A stretch of 64,000 bases of DNA from Clarireedia homoeocarpa. Taxonomy: Eukaryota > Ascomycota > Leotiomycetes > Helotiales > Rutstroemiaceae. The translations under genes and the position numbers were made by a program. Each line of letters opens with the position of its first letter. Within the stretch, counting starts at the first letter, position 1. This document shows, piece after piece, positions 10,557 through 21,248 of the stretch. Location: positions 355,324-419,323 of the forward strand of contig LNKV01000042.1 in the NCBI GenBank assembly GCA_001465935.1. Reading direction: 5' to 3'. The notes under the pieces are model-generated. The model saw only the letters and a list, made by a program, of their open reading frames with translations. It searched no databases and was not told where the DNA came from.

Positions 10557-12164
10557 TTAATTATCTACCATATTCCTTTTGTGGCTCATAAATACACGAC
10601 AATATTTTGCCAAGGCACATGCTCGATGTTCTTTTGCAATTTCCTTCACTTCCTTGACATTTGAAGCTTGAATGAGATAATGAGCATACTTCAAAATATG
10701 ATTCTGCACATCATTCAGCAAATCCTCCATCAAGAACCTATCAGCTGCTACCATGATGTCCAAGAGATTGTCTAAGCAACCAGCAAGTTCTTCGCCTCCT
10801 GCCTTTTCCAAGGGTATTTCCCCACGAATGAGGAACACCGGCTTCCAGTCGAAATACAGAGATGTTGTCTCCGCATATCTTTTAACAAATTCCAGGACGC
10901 GCCATGATTCGGGCAGTCGTTCATCTGAGAGCTTCTTAAATGGGCCTTTGCCATCGTTCTTCTGCTTACCGCTGGTCTTCGGCTTACCAGCGTTCTTTGC
11001 CTTGTCGATGTTCTTTGACGTGTCAGCGTTCTTTGACGTGTCGGTGTTCTTTAGCAATCCCTTGAAGTAATCCGATCGAATTTGCATAATTTTTTTATTG
11101 AGTTTCAGTGCCTTGCCCTTGCTGGAATAGATTTCGAATGTCTCCGGGAAGTGTTCCATCAATAACCTGGTTGAAATTTCGGGGATATTTGTCCCAAATG
11201 GCACCCAGATCTGAGGGCGGAACATACCATCTTCGCTTCTAGGTTTGTCAATCAGATCCGGATATATTTCTGCAGCGTGTATCGCATGCCGACATTGTCC
11301 GACGTAACTTTCGATAAGTTTGGGCGATGCGAATTTCTCTATAAGGATGTCAAGTGCTGGTGATGAATTTCCACATTCTTCAAGCTTGTTCTTGACCAAC
11401 TCTTCAACCTGCTCAGAAGTAACTGAAGCACCTTTTTTGATTAAAAATTTCACGAAAACCTCATGCCGATCAAACATAAAGTTAGAGGCTAACATCTTGA
11501 GGCATTTATTTTTACCTGACTGATCCAACTGACGAACGAGATAGTCGATTTTTGGACTCGCAGGTAAGATAGGTACATTCCGTAACTTGAATTTTTTCAT
11601 CTCATTCAAGTGGTGTTTGAACTGCTTCATAATTAATCCAAGTATATCTGGAAATTCCGCCCCGTGTCGAATGAGAAAATCTGCTTTCTCTTTAATTTCC
11701 TCTATCGTATCCTCTTCGTTACGGATTAAAGTTTCAAGCGTTGAGTTGATATCCGAAAATTTAGCTTTGCATATATTCATGAGAAAATCCATCTTCATGG
11801 TATCTCCTTTGCCCCGAAGCTCATCGTCAAGTAGAAAGTGTTTGTTTTTAAAGGTGGCGCCTCTCCTCCAAAGATCCTGGACAAATTCACAAGGCCCACA
11901 TTTCCGGAATCCGTTTTCGAGATCATCATGGATATTGCCTGTAGGCCGATGTCCTAGGCATTTTGCCGTAGTTGCACTCCCTTTCGATGTTGATGATGAG
12001 GGTGAGTGTGAGCGTGGCCGCCGTGAATTTTTGGTCTCAGTATCTGAATTCTTGGGTTTCTTATGGCTCTGACTATGACTCTGACTCTCTTCATGAGATG
12101 CTAGGCTTGGAGTCCTTTTTCTCCTTCCTTCACGGATTGGAATTTCGCCACTTCCTGAACTCAT
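10557..12164 (-). CDS. BTB/POZ-domain protein with an interrupted BTB fold
   Basis: Single exon, 535 aa from the ATG at 12164 (an in-frame TTG lies four codons upstream). Residues 1-60 are Ser/Arg/His-rich and probably disordered. Residues about 85-320 are helical and contain ankyrin-like phrases such as FLIRHGAEF and FLIKKGASVT, but clear ankyrin repeats are not recognised. The C-terminal part looks like a BTB domain: NKKIMQIRSDYFKGLLK, then a break, then VLEFVKRYAET, LLDIMVAADRFLMEDLLND and a BACK-like helical tail. BTB domains mediate dimerisation and often recruit cullin-3. A Lys/Asn/Thr-rich tandem-repeat loop (about residues 370-395) splits the domain. Function is unknown; the BTB call rests on motif order only. 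Confidence 0.7.
   Translation of the reverse strand: MSSGSGEIPIREGRRKRTPSLASHEESQSHSQSHKKPKNSDTETKNSRRPRSHSPSSSTSKGSATTAKCLGHRPTGNIHDDLENGFRKCGPCEFVQDLWRRGATFKNKHFLLDDELRGKGDTMKMDFLMNICKAKFSDINSTLETLIRNEEDTIEEIKEKADFLIRHGAEFPDILGLIMKQFKHHLNEMKKFKLRNVPILPASPKIDYLVRQLDQSGKNKCLKMLASNFMFDRHEVFVKFLIKKGASVTSEQVEELVKNKLEECGNSSPALDILIEKFASPKLIESYVGQCRHAIHAAEIYPDLIDKPRSEDGMFRPQIWVPFGTNIPEISTRLLMEHFPETFEIYSSKGKALKLNKKIMQIRSDYFKGLLKNTDTSKNADTSKNIDKAKNAGKPKTSGKQKNDGKGPFKKLSDERLPESWRVLEFVKRYAETTSLYFDWKPVFLIRGEIPLEKAGGEELAGCLDNLLDIMVAADRFLMEDLLNDVQNHILKYAHYLIQASNVKEVKEIAKEHRACALAKYCRVFMSHKRNMVDN
10984..11055 (-). repeat. 18-bp in-frame coding repeat within the BTB region
   Basis: Four imperfect copies of an 18-bp unit (variants of tgtcagcgttctttgacg) encode a six-residue repeat of the type NADTSK, NIDKAK, NAGKPK. 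The unit length keeps the frame. It creates a positively charged, probably disordered loop in the middle of the predicted BTB domain. Confidence 0.88.
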
Positions 12165-13124
12165 AGCTGAGAGCAAGGATACTTGCCGTCTTCCTGGGAC
12201 GAGGAAAGTAAGAGAATTTTGTATGAGGAAGGTTGGAGTATGAGTATTTGACGAAAGGATGCGTACTAGATACGTATCTAAAAGTGCCGGTGAGCTAGTT
12301 GTGCTTTTATATTGCTAGATATTCGAGGTGCCTTCGAACCCTAAATAAAGAAAAAGCATCAACCTAGCAGGTACATCGCTTGTTGGTTGTAGTGTGAAAA
12401 TCCCATTGTTTAATCATCTTTCTCACTGTATAACGGTCTTCAATGTGGTCAGCAACTTCACAAGCGACATAGTGTTATGTAAATCTCACGAGGCCTAGCC
12501 GGTACCCGCCTGTGCCGCCAGTGCAGCCATACTCGTGAGTGATCAAGCGCTTAACATTCGTTGTCAATACAAACGTTGAAACATACGCGTAGACTAACGT
12601 CAGGATGACCTTTTTGGAATTAATCCACTCATTGGGGGATCAGTTGGTGGAAGAAAGGCCGGTCACTAATCAGGCCGGTCGATTGGAGCACAATATTATG
12701 CTCATCATCATGTTAAACGGTCGTGACCTAAAATACTCGGCTGAAAGTAGGCCCAATCTCATATATGCTAGACCTTATCTTGTTCTGGTGCGACCTTCTT
12801 CATCTGCACAGCTTCATTATATTCCAACGTCAGGACCCCATGGTTTGGGGCCGTTGTCCGTATCAGACGAAGAGTTTTACCGAGTAAACATGTGTTGGAA
12901 ACACAATAGGTCAGGCCAAGCCATGACCACACAGAAACAGTGCATGATAACCCCACGATCCGCAAGCTGTATTCGAACGTGAAACTGGAGTACGTCAAAC
13001 GCCCCATCTCCACAAAAGACACAGGGCTCTTGGTTGGATTCCAAGACTAGCTCGTCTGTGGAAATTCAAGTGCCGCCTCAAACTTCTGCCGACCTAGCCC
13101 ACATGAAAAAAATGCACTGCAGCC
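12165..13124. other. Gene-free gap, BTB promoter side
   Basis: A 960-bp stretch between two minus-strand genes. It must hold the promoter of the BTB gene (near 12165-12400, with a TATA-like ttatattgc near 12308) and the 3' region of the coiled-coil gene. A 125-residue plus-strand frame (12605-12982) shows no domain and is not accepted. Confidence 0.45.
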
Positions 13125-15002
13125 TCACGTCTTCCTCCTCGATCTTTTTTCTCCTTTATCCTTCTCAACTTCGCTTTTTCGTTTCCTTCCACCCCTCACT
13201 TTCGGCACTACATCAGCGTCGGCATATCTCACATTCGCGGTCCTCGTAGTCCTTCCACTTCTTCTAGTATTCTCTGAACTCTTCTTTACAGGACTTTCAA
13301 TGGGACTAGTATCCGATTCTACCCATGACGCATCAGTGTCTCTCCTCTTAGTTGTCTGAACTTCCGGAGATGATAAATCGGACACGGGGCTCTCCTGAAC
13401 ACCCATATCGACCTTTTTTTGTGCACGACGAACTTGTATATTGAGAGGCGGAGCATCCAAATTTGGGTATTGATGAACGAAAGATGCCTTCAGATTCTGG
13501 AGCTCAATCTCTGTATCAGCCAGCTTTTCCTCTGCAACTCCTAGTTTCATTTCAGCATCCGACTTCAAAGAAATAGCTTCGCGAAGCCTATCATCGGCGA
13601 CTTTGATTCTCTTCTCGTATGTATCCTTCATTTCATTGATATCTTTAGTTGCCTGTTCGACCTTCAGCTGCAGGTCTTCGCATTCTTCCAATGCATTATA
13701 AAGGTCGGTCTTCAAGATCTTCAATTCCTCCCCAGCCCCTTGGCCTTCTTGCATGCGGCGAATCGTATCTTGTGCATCATCGAGCCTGCTCTGTAACTGC
13801 TCCGTCTTTTCTACAAACTCTTGCGCATGCGCCTCGCCTTCATCCACTTCCTTCTCAAACTTATCCTTCCACAACTCCTCCGATGTTGCAGCCAGCTGCT
13901 TCTCTTTCGCCAATAATTGACGCAACCAATCGCGGTTTTCCGTCACCGTTTGCGTTTCCAATTTGGATTTCTCAACTTCTTCACACAACTCATCGATCTT
14001 CCGTTTCGCAATTTCCAGCGCGCTGGCTGTTTGTTCACTAGACGTATATAGTTTTTCTTGAGCTTCGGGCCAATCCGATACCAAATTAATTAATTCTTGC
14101 ACCCATTCGACGCCGAGATATTGCTGGTTCTCATCGAGTCGTGGTAGGTATGTGTGCGCAAGATCGTAGAGTTCGCCGACCTCTGCCGGCTCAGTTCTAA
14201 CAAATTCTTCCAATTTCCTAGCCCATTCGCGCCAGTACGTCAAGGAATCAGACGCAGCATCACTCATATTCGCATTGGCTCCCCCACTACCACGCACTGT
14301 ATCCTCCAATGTTCGCACCTCCAACGATAATTCCGCATTTCTTGCAAATTGTTGGTTGACCTCTGACTCCCAACTGCCCCTCTCTTGCTCCCAAGCTCTT
14401 TTCTCTTCCTTGAGTCCCTGATTCTCCTTTCTCACTTCATCAATGGTGTCTTCCACCTCTTGAATTTGCCTCCCCACAATCTCTGCAACAGCTTTCAATG
14501 AATCGCGTTCTGCCATGACCTTCACGAGCTCCTTTTCCAATCCAGCAATCTCGGAGCTCCCATGAGGACTATTGATCCGCTTGAGTTCCAAAATGACCTG
14601 CAGATTCTGGATCTGTGTAAGATACCCTGTGCGTCCATACACCTGCTCTCTTAATTCATTCAGTTGATGCTGGAGTCCATCTCGATTGAGGAGTAAATCT
14701 TGGAATTCGTTGCTGCGTGTATTTTCCGCGCGGATAACCTCCACTTCCAAATTCTGGACTCGTTGAAGATAAGCTTCCTTTTGTGCTTGAATCGCCGCGA
14801 TTGTATTCGCATTATCCGCGGTTCCCAAACGCCGTTCTTCGCCCACCAGTTGTTTTTCGAGTTGACTGACCCATTTCCTAAGGTCCTCACGTTCTTGAAT
14901 TGCGATTTTGTACAAAACAGCGTTAGGTGACTCCGGGGTAGCAATTGGAGGGCGGCTTCTCGGTCGACCTCGTTCAGCTTTGAAAATTTCTGCGAACTCC
15001 AT
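13125..15002 (-). CDS. Long coiled-coil protein with a basic nuclear-type tail
   Basis: Single exon, 625 aa from the ATG at 15002 (MEFAEIFKAERG). An in-frame ATG at 15062 would add 20 residues that look like translated AT-rich leader, so it was not preferred. Residues about 30-520 are Glu/Gln/Lys/Leu-rich with heptad-like spacing and very few prolines, interrupted near 230-290 by a globular-looking segment (WREWARKLEEF, WVQELINLVSDWP). The last 100 residues are Ser/Pro-rich and then strongly basic (GGRKRKSEVEK, GEKRSRRKT), suggesting nuclear localisation. I do not recognise the family. It could be a structural or chromatin-associated protein. It is not similar to any transposon protein I can identify. 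It lies in a run of four minus-strand genes. Confidence 0.75.
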   Translation of the reverse strand: MEFAEIFKAERGRPRSRPPIATPESPNAVLYKIAIQEREDLRKWVSQLEKQLVGEERRLGTADNANTIAAIQAQKEAYLQRVQNLEVEVIRAENTRSNEFQDLLLNRDGLQHQLNELREQVYGRTGYLTQIQNLQVILELKRINSPHGSSEIAGLEKELVKVMAERDSLKAVAEIVGRQIQEVEDTIDEVRKENQGLKEEKRAWEQERGSWESEVNQQFARNAELSLEVRTLEDTVRGSGGANANMSDAASDSLTYWREWARKLEEFVRTEPAEVGELYDLAHTYLPRLDENQQYLGVEWVQELINLVSDWPEAQEKLYTSSEQTASALEIAKRKIDELCEEVEKSKLETQTVTENRDWLRQLLAKEKQLAATSEELWKDKFEKEVDEGEAHAQEFVEKTEQLQSRLDDAQDTIRRMQEGQGAGEELKILKTDLYNALEECEDLQLKVEQATKDINEMKDTYEKRIKVADDRLREAISLKSDAEMKLGVAEEKLADTEIELQNLKASFVHQYPNLDAPPLNIQVRRAQKKVDMGVQESPVSDLSSPEVQTTKRRDTDASWVESDTSPIESPVKKSSENTRRSGRTTRTANVRYADADVVPKVRGGRKRKSEVEKDKGEKRSRRKT

Positions 15003-15367
15003 GATGATACTCAAATAAGTTCGAATGTTTAGAATGAAAATATCATTGCATGTAAACTTCATATATCATATGCTTAAATTTCGAACAAAGAATATGAATA
15101 AGAAACTCGTATTGATTTGTAGATCGCTGTGAAGTTTCAACAAAGGAAATTACTCACGCATCCGGCGATACCTTCGTAGCACGCATTCACGGGAATATCA
15201 GTCGTAAATAGTAAAAAAGATGAGATTTTTTCTTGATTGTCAATTCAACACTTGCAAGTCAATTCAGTACTTGTAAGTCAATTCACATTGAGAGTGCAGG
15301 TGAAAGGATTGCAGGTGAAAGGAGTGCAGGTGAAAGGAGCTGCTGTCAGAAGAATGAAATGACATGC
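15003..15367. other. Short intergenic gap with a small tandem repeat
   Basis: A 365-bp promoter/3' gap between two minus-strand genes. At about 15290-15342 there are three to four copies of a 14-15 bp unit (gtgcaggtgaaagga), preceded by two copies of acttgcaagtcaattca. No gene is seen. Confidence 0.6.
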
Positions 15368-16972
15368 TCAACCCCAATTGAACTCGGCATCATCTTTACG
15401 GCCTTTACGTTTTTCTCTAAGCTCTTGACGTTTTCCCCTGAATTTTTCTCTGAGCTCCTCTTGATGTCTTTCTCTAAACTCCTCTTTTTTTTGTTGTCTG
15501 AATTTCTTGAGACGCAGATGCCGCGCACTTCTAAATCGGTATGCTCCATAATCAGGGGGAATGGTAGGGTCTTCGGCCTCCATCATGGTTACTGTCCATA
15601 GATCTTCAATCTGTTCCCTTCTAGGGTTTGGTGGTACAGTATGAGGATCTCGACCCATCATAAGAAATTCTGGCGAGTCAGTAATTACAGTACGATTCCG
15701 TCCCGTACTACTCAGCGTATGTTGCAAGAAACAACGCGTTGACACACCTAGATCGATGCCGCCGGGATATGCCACCTTTATAGCTTTCATAAGTGCTTTT
15801 GCGTCAAGTTCTTTCAATCCTCTGCAAACGATGAGGCCAGTCGTTAGATTGACATTCTTCATTGAGGCCTGGTAGTCATTGAAGTCCAGTTCAATTGCTC
15901 GGCGAATTGAGTCGCGGTAAAAAGTCAACCCCGAATCATCGTGAAGTACCAGACCCAATGTGTATGTGGAATGCCTATCAGACCCAAGGGCCGCGACAAA
16001 CGGAGAAGCAACTCCCAAAGCGATTCCGGATTTCCATGAGCACAATAATCGCACCACGGTTTGATATGTTCGCCAGTGTTGTGCGGGTAATCCCTTCAAT
16101 ATTGTGATCTTACTACGAGCTTCGTTGAGCTCGCAAGATCCTTTAAGGTGGTTTGTTATCAAGATATCCAAGTCTTTCAACACCATTTCATCAATGCGAC
16201 AATGGATGCTAAATCTTGAATGTGCCCGAATGTCCTCGCGTATGCGAGCGACTGGCTCTCCGGTTTTCTCATGTTTCAGAATTGCGAATACTGGTCTCCA
16301 AACAGAATAATCCGGATTTATGCCAATCCTCGTTGGCGTCCCAGTTGCCTCTATGTTTGCCTTTCTGCCATCTGCATTCAGAAGTGTATTGCTTTGGAAT
16401 TCATCTGGTCTCCTATCATGATACAGAAAATCCTTCGATTGCGAATATTCTGACGTGCTTTCTTCTCCATCATCCTTCTCAAACTCCTCTTGCAAGAACT
16501 TTCCGAATAAGGTGTAGTGATCGCCGGGTGGTGGTAATGGTGGTGGTGGTGGTGTTGAACTATCCCCTCGACCTGCAAACTCCAATGGCTTGTCTTGATT
16601 ACTGGCAGATCCAACACCATCTTCTCCCAGAGCTTTGTAACCCATATACCCAGTAGCAGATCTTCGTTCGGGGTATTCTGGGAAAACTTCGCCATCGCCG
16701 TCCGGCCGTTGGGCTTCAGTGTGAGAATCTCCTTGCTGGACAGGTTCCTCATTTAACGCATTCTCAATTGACGGATTCTCACAATCCTCCTCGCCTCGGG
16801 AAACCACATCATCGGTACGACGGCGTAGATCGGAATACTGTCGTGAAATTATATAGGAAGAGATTGAAGAACGGTAGGAATTTCTATTGGTAACTGGTGC
16901 GATATGATTGACATTCAGGGAATGTGTCGCAAATCGACATTCAAGACATCTTGCGAGCCGCGAAAAGAACAT
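15368..16972 (-). CDS. Unknown protein with a mitochondrial-type presequence
   Basis: Single exon, 534 aa from the ATG at 16972 (an upstream in-frame TTG is not used). The N-terminus (MFFSRLARCLECRFATHS) is rich in Arg, Ser and hydrophobic residues with no acidic residue in the first 25, typical of a mitochondrial presequence. Residues about 45-180 are acidic, low complexity and include a proline run (PPPPPLPPPG, about 145-155). A likely folded core follows (about 215-470: WRPVFAILKHEKTGEPVA, IHCRIDEMVLKDLDILI, GLIVCRGLKELDAKAL). The C-terminus is a Lys/Arg/Glu helix with repeated EELREK/QELREK motifs. No known catalytic motif is visible and the function is not recognised. Confidence 0.72.
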   Translation of the reverse strand: MFFSRLARCLECRFATHSLNVNHIAPVTNRNSYRSSISSYIISRQYSDLRRRTDDVVSRGEEDCENPSIENALNEEPVQQGDSHTEAQRPDGDGEVFPEYPERRSATGYMGYKALGEDGVGSASNQDKPLEFAGRGDSSTPPPPPLPPPGDHYTLFGKFLQEEFEKDDGEESTSEYSQSKDFLYHDRRPDEFQSNTLLNADGRKANIEATGTPTRIGINPDYSVWRPVFAILKHEKTGEPVARIREDIRAHSRFSIHCRIDEMVLKDLDILITNHLKGSCELNEARSKITILKGLPAQHWRTYQTVVRLLCSWKSGIALGVASPFVAALGSDRHSTYTLGLVLHDDSGLTFYRDSIRRAIELDFNDYQASMKNVNLTTGLIVCRGLKELDAKALMKAIKVAYPGGIDLGVSTRCFLQHTLSSTGRNRTVITDSPEFLMMGRDPHTVPPNPRREQIEDLWTVTMMEAEDPTIPPDYGAYRFRSARHLRLKKFRQQKKEEFRERHQEELREKFRGKRQELREKRKGRKDDAEFNWG

Positions 16973-17497
16973 CAGCGACTGTTGACGAAAGGACAGTGCG
17001 ATACATCCAAAAGGCAACGTTCTAAATTGATGACAGATAAAAAAGATGCTACCAAAGAATCATTCTGGCAGTAGAAGAAGGTGGTAGAGCATTCTACCGC
17101 AACTCGTTCTTTTGTGGTGGAAAAATACAACTTTTTTTTTTCAAACGCGGGCTGTATCTCGCCGGTAGTGATGTAAGAGTAAGGCTAGTCCTAGGCTGCA
17201 CAAAGCTAAGGTTCCCCTTTATTTTCCGACTACACACTGTTCATTACTGCAGGTAACACGAGCTTGCTAGTAATCAAAACATAATTCAATACACCCCCCG
17301 AATCTAATTTTGCATTGCTGTTTTACCTCTTCTCATTTACGATATTCCTTCCGGCAATGAGCTCATTTATTAGCTACGAAACTCCAACATCCACACCCCT
17401 TCCCTGAAAACTAGAACTATCCCACCAACGCCGTCGCAGCCACCTGCCCCTGCTTCTCACAATGACAGAGTGAAAAAAAGAAGAAGAAAAAAACGAC
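16973..17497. other. Gene-free gap
   Basis: A 525-bp stretch between minus-strand genes. It contains a poly-T run near 17134 and A-rich sequence just 3' of the histidine kinase stop. No gene is supported. Confidence 0.5.
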
Positions 17498-20400
17498 TCA
17501 TTCTTCTTCACCTAGAAGTCCAACGCCCGAATACTTCACCCGGACAATATCATGTTTATCCTGCCCTTCCTTATCCTCCTTTTCAACCGAAAGCTCCCCC
17601 GCCTCTCGCTTCCTTCCCGCCCATTCAACCAACATATCCTCCAGGCGATCTCTATTCACAGGTTTACTTAAATACCCATCCATTCCAGCCTTTATACATT
17701 TCTCTTGATCACCCTGTATAGCACTTGCCGTCATCGCAATGACTGGTATGTCCTTTAATTTCCCCCTCCTCCGTACCAAAAGTGTGCGCATTGTAAGACT
17801 CGTCGACTCTGCCTCGGTCCCGTCTTCATGTTCATCTAGAACCGGCACATTTGAGTATTCTGTACCGGTTCTAAGTATTCTTGTGGCTTCATATCCATCT
17901 ATTACCGGCATCTGAACATCCATAAGTATGATATCTGGTCGTGGTCGATTCGGATCAGGATTGAGCAAGTATGAGAGAGCTTCGCGACCATTCCAAACTG
18001 CAGTGGCCGGAAATCCGAGTTTGCGAACTGTCTTGAGCGCGATCGTCTGATTGATGGCACTACGCGGTATATTAGTACTGGCCCTGATGAGTTGGAGACT
18101 GGTAGTTTGATGACATACTTATCCTCTACAACCAGAACATGAACTTTCTTCCGCTCGTCAAATGACAACCCACCTCCATATCTATTAACGGGCTCCTTGC
18201 CTTTCCGCAGGTACGGAGGTAGTACGTGGTTCGTCTCACTAGTTGAGATCTGTTGGTTGATGAGCTGTTGGTCAACGGGAGCTATCGGCGTAGCAGGTCG
18301 AGATGCGATCGGAGTGTGATGCGACGAGCAGAAGTGGAATCTAGATCCGAAAGAAGTATCATCGAGTTTTGACGGGGATGAACGGTATGACGATATCTTC
18401 AAGGGTATAGTAAATAATGCGCGGCTACCAACACCATATTCAGATTCTAAATTGATTGAACCTGACATCAGATTGGCAAGCTGTCGGTGGTTAGCATAGA
18501 TGTGTGCGGGTGGATGACAGAGCATCACTTACATTCCTAGAGATCGTCAAGCCAAGCCCTGTCCCTCCGTAAAGTCGTGCGGTCGATGAGTCGCCCTGCC
18601 TGAACGGCCGGAAAAGTTTGTCTAGGACCTTCTTTTCAATTCCAATACCGGTATCTTCAACAACGAAACATATCTCCATTCTCTTCTCCCCCGTTTCTAA
18701 TGGCTCCAGCTTTTTTCCTTTCACGGTAATCTTGACACTCCCTCGTTCCGTAAACTTCAAGGCATTTGTCAGTAAGTTCGACAGAACCTGTCGAATCCTG
18801 CCCGGATCACCCAGTACTTCCAAGCCTTCATCAATTTCGTTTTCACACACAAGATTTAGAATTTTTTGGCTGGCGAAAACCCTGAGCAGTTTGCACAATT
18901 CGTTGACCGTCGAAACGAGGTTAAATGGGACCTCTTCGATGTCAAGACGACCAGACTCAATTTTGGAGAAATCGAGAATGTCGTTAACAATCGTGAGAAG
19001 TGCTTTCGCGGAAAGTTGAATGCTAGAGACATACTCTCGTTGTTCGGCAGTCAACGTGGGGTCTTCGCTCAACAGATCTACCATGCCGATAACTCCCTGG
19101 AGACAGTCAGCAGCGAAAGCAGATTCTAGTATAGAAAAAAACCTACAGCTGTAGGTGTTCTCATTTCATGTGACATCTGTGTAATTGATCAGCAAAAGCT
19201 CCAAAAACAGAGGAATGATTGACTCACGTTTGCGAGAAACTGACTCTTAATTTGACTGGATTCCTTCGCAGCTTGTTCTTCAAGCATCAATCTCGTATTA
19301 TCAAACTCTAGGGCAGCTCTAGCTTTCATGTCCGTGATATCAATACTTAAACCTAGTACCCCAACGACTTTTGGTACCTGTCCGCAATCATCGCTGTCAT
19401 GCTCCAGATTCGCAACCAGCCGAGTTTTATAAATCCTCTCGCCAACAGTGTCTTCCGCCGTTTCCATCTCGATCTTTCCGGCGAGGATATCAAGTACGCC
19501 TTTCTCGAGATCTGCGAGCCTTTGTCAACTTTGTGTTCCCTCTATCAAGAAATGACTCTTACTTGGCATTCCTCCTGGACCTGATTCCCTGCAAAACTCG
19601 ATTATATCCCTACCAATCAAAGATGGCGGGTCTAAAGCCTGCCCCTTCACAGCTTGAGCCTGCCATAACATTCCGCTCTCTGCCATAGCAATCTTTCTGT
19701 TGGACGTAGAAAACAGATTGACTTCTGCATGGCCAAGCACGGTGAGCATTTGGTCCTTATTCCTCTTCGCTTCAATCCTCTGCATCATCACATCATTGAT
19801 GTCTGTGTTGGTCCCATACCACTTCAAAATCTTTCCACTCTCATCTTTCAAAGGGCATGCTCTTGTGTGCATCCACCGATAAGTGCCATCCTTTCGACGA
19901 TACCTTATCTCGAGCTCGCAATCTTGACCCAATTTTCTTCCTATGGCCCATTTATCCAAGAGTATCGGCAAGTCATCAGGATGCACAGCTTTGGTGAACC
20001 CAAAACCGCGTGATTCGTCTTCTGTTAAACCAGTGAACTGATACCACTGGATATGCATTGTCAACTCGCGTCGGGTAGAAGTGTAAAAATATTATTCATG
20101 CTTACCCGTTTGGAATACCAATCCCCTCCCCCATCGATGGTTGTTGTCCAAATAAGATGAGGCATCAGGTTACATATTGTCTCATGGCTTTTCAGACCTC
20201 GTTCTTGCTCCTGAATTAAGTATTCCTCATAAGTTTGAAGTTCTTCACACCAGCACAGCCCTCCAAGGAATTCCCCAGTGTCCCTGTCATATAAGCATTC
20301 GCCAGTAATTTTCGTCATGAGTTTTTGGCCTGTAGCAGAGTGTGTGAGTCCGCATCGAAGACCTCTGTATGCTTCTCGGTTTCGGACCACGCGCGTGGTT

Positions 20401-21248
20401 GGGTACTCTTCGGGTCCTAGTAGACGTACAAAATTCTCGTCCCAGATCTGAAGGCCGTCCCTTATTACCTCCACCTCACATCCATCTGCTCCGCCCATCA
20501 CATCACCAACTATCTTTCGGGCACTGCGGTTTGTCAAGTAAAATTTCTCATCTGCGGTAAGGATAAATGCGGGCGTGTTGGCACTATCAAAGACGGCTTC
20601 CTTGAGAGCGCGGATGTTCCTCGGCTGGGTGCGCTTCTCCGAGTTCGTCTGAAAGTCTCCTTCTTTGCCAATGCTCTGACTCTCTTTGAGGAAAGACATC
20701 GCATACAGATGTGAGGACGACCGCTCGCTGTGTATCGTTTTCTCGAAGGATAGAATGAACAAATATCCATAGTCCGCAGATAAGACCTCGATACCAATTC
20801 GATAGTGTCGCTCCAAATCTTTCAGTTTCGAACTATTCAAAACCACCTCCCACCCGCATGGTGCACCCTCCACCTCCTCAGATTTGGACCCAGAAGCGCC
20901 AAACCGCAGACGCTCTTCTTTGTCAAATACAGCATCCCAAGAGTCGTTGGAGATTAACTCCACGCCCAGTTCCTGCAACTCTTTCCCTAATACTCCATTG
21001 TCGTAACTCTGCGGCGGGCCTGGGCCTCCAAATAATACATCGGCCTTTCTGTTCGTCCATATAATTTTCCTGTGCTGATTCAACGTAACCACTGGAGTTG
21101 GTAGATATCTCAGTATCGCCAGTTGCAAGTCAATGCTATTCCCATATGCTTCTGACATTGATGTGCCAATATCTGGATCGTTTGCCCCAACCATGGTGGG
21201 AGGCGAGGTCCAAAGGTGCGAGTCAGAAGTCCTTCTATTGAGAAGCAT
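17498..21248 (-). CDS. Hybrid histidine kinase with multiple PAS domains
   Basis: Model: complement(join(17498..18059, 18119..18480, 18533..19096, 19147..19176, 19228..19511, 19563..20046, 20106..21248)), 1142 aa, seven exons with introns of 50-59 bp. Order: two PAS-like regions in exon 1 (about 40-160 and 210-330); a PAS/PAC unit with DWYSKRWYQFTGLT and VHPDDLP (about 370-490); a further PAS-like region (about 505-620); HisKA with FLANMSHEMRTPTAGVIG (phosphoacceptor His640); an HATPase_c domain with NLLTNALKF, DTGIGI and GGTGLGLTIS; and a receiver domain with VVEDNAINQ, phosphoacceptor D1004 in ILMDVQMP, T1067 and K1089 (SKPV). This is a complete His-Asp phosphorelay sensor that would pass phosphate to an Ypd1-type HPt protein. 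There is no transmembrane helix, so a soluble sensor is likely. The 30-nt exon 4 encodes exactly the H-box. The fungal HHK group was not assigned. Confidence 0.93.
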
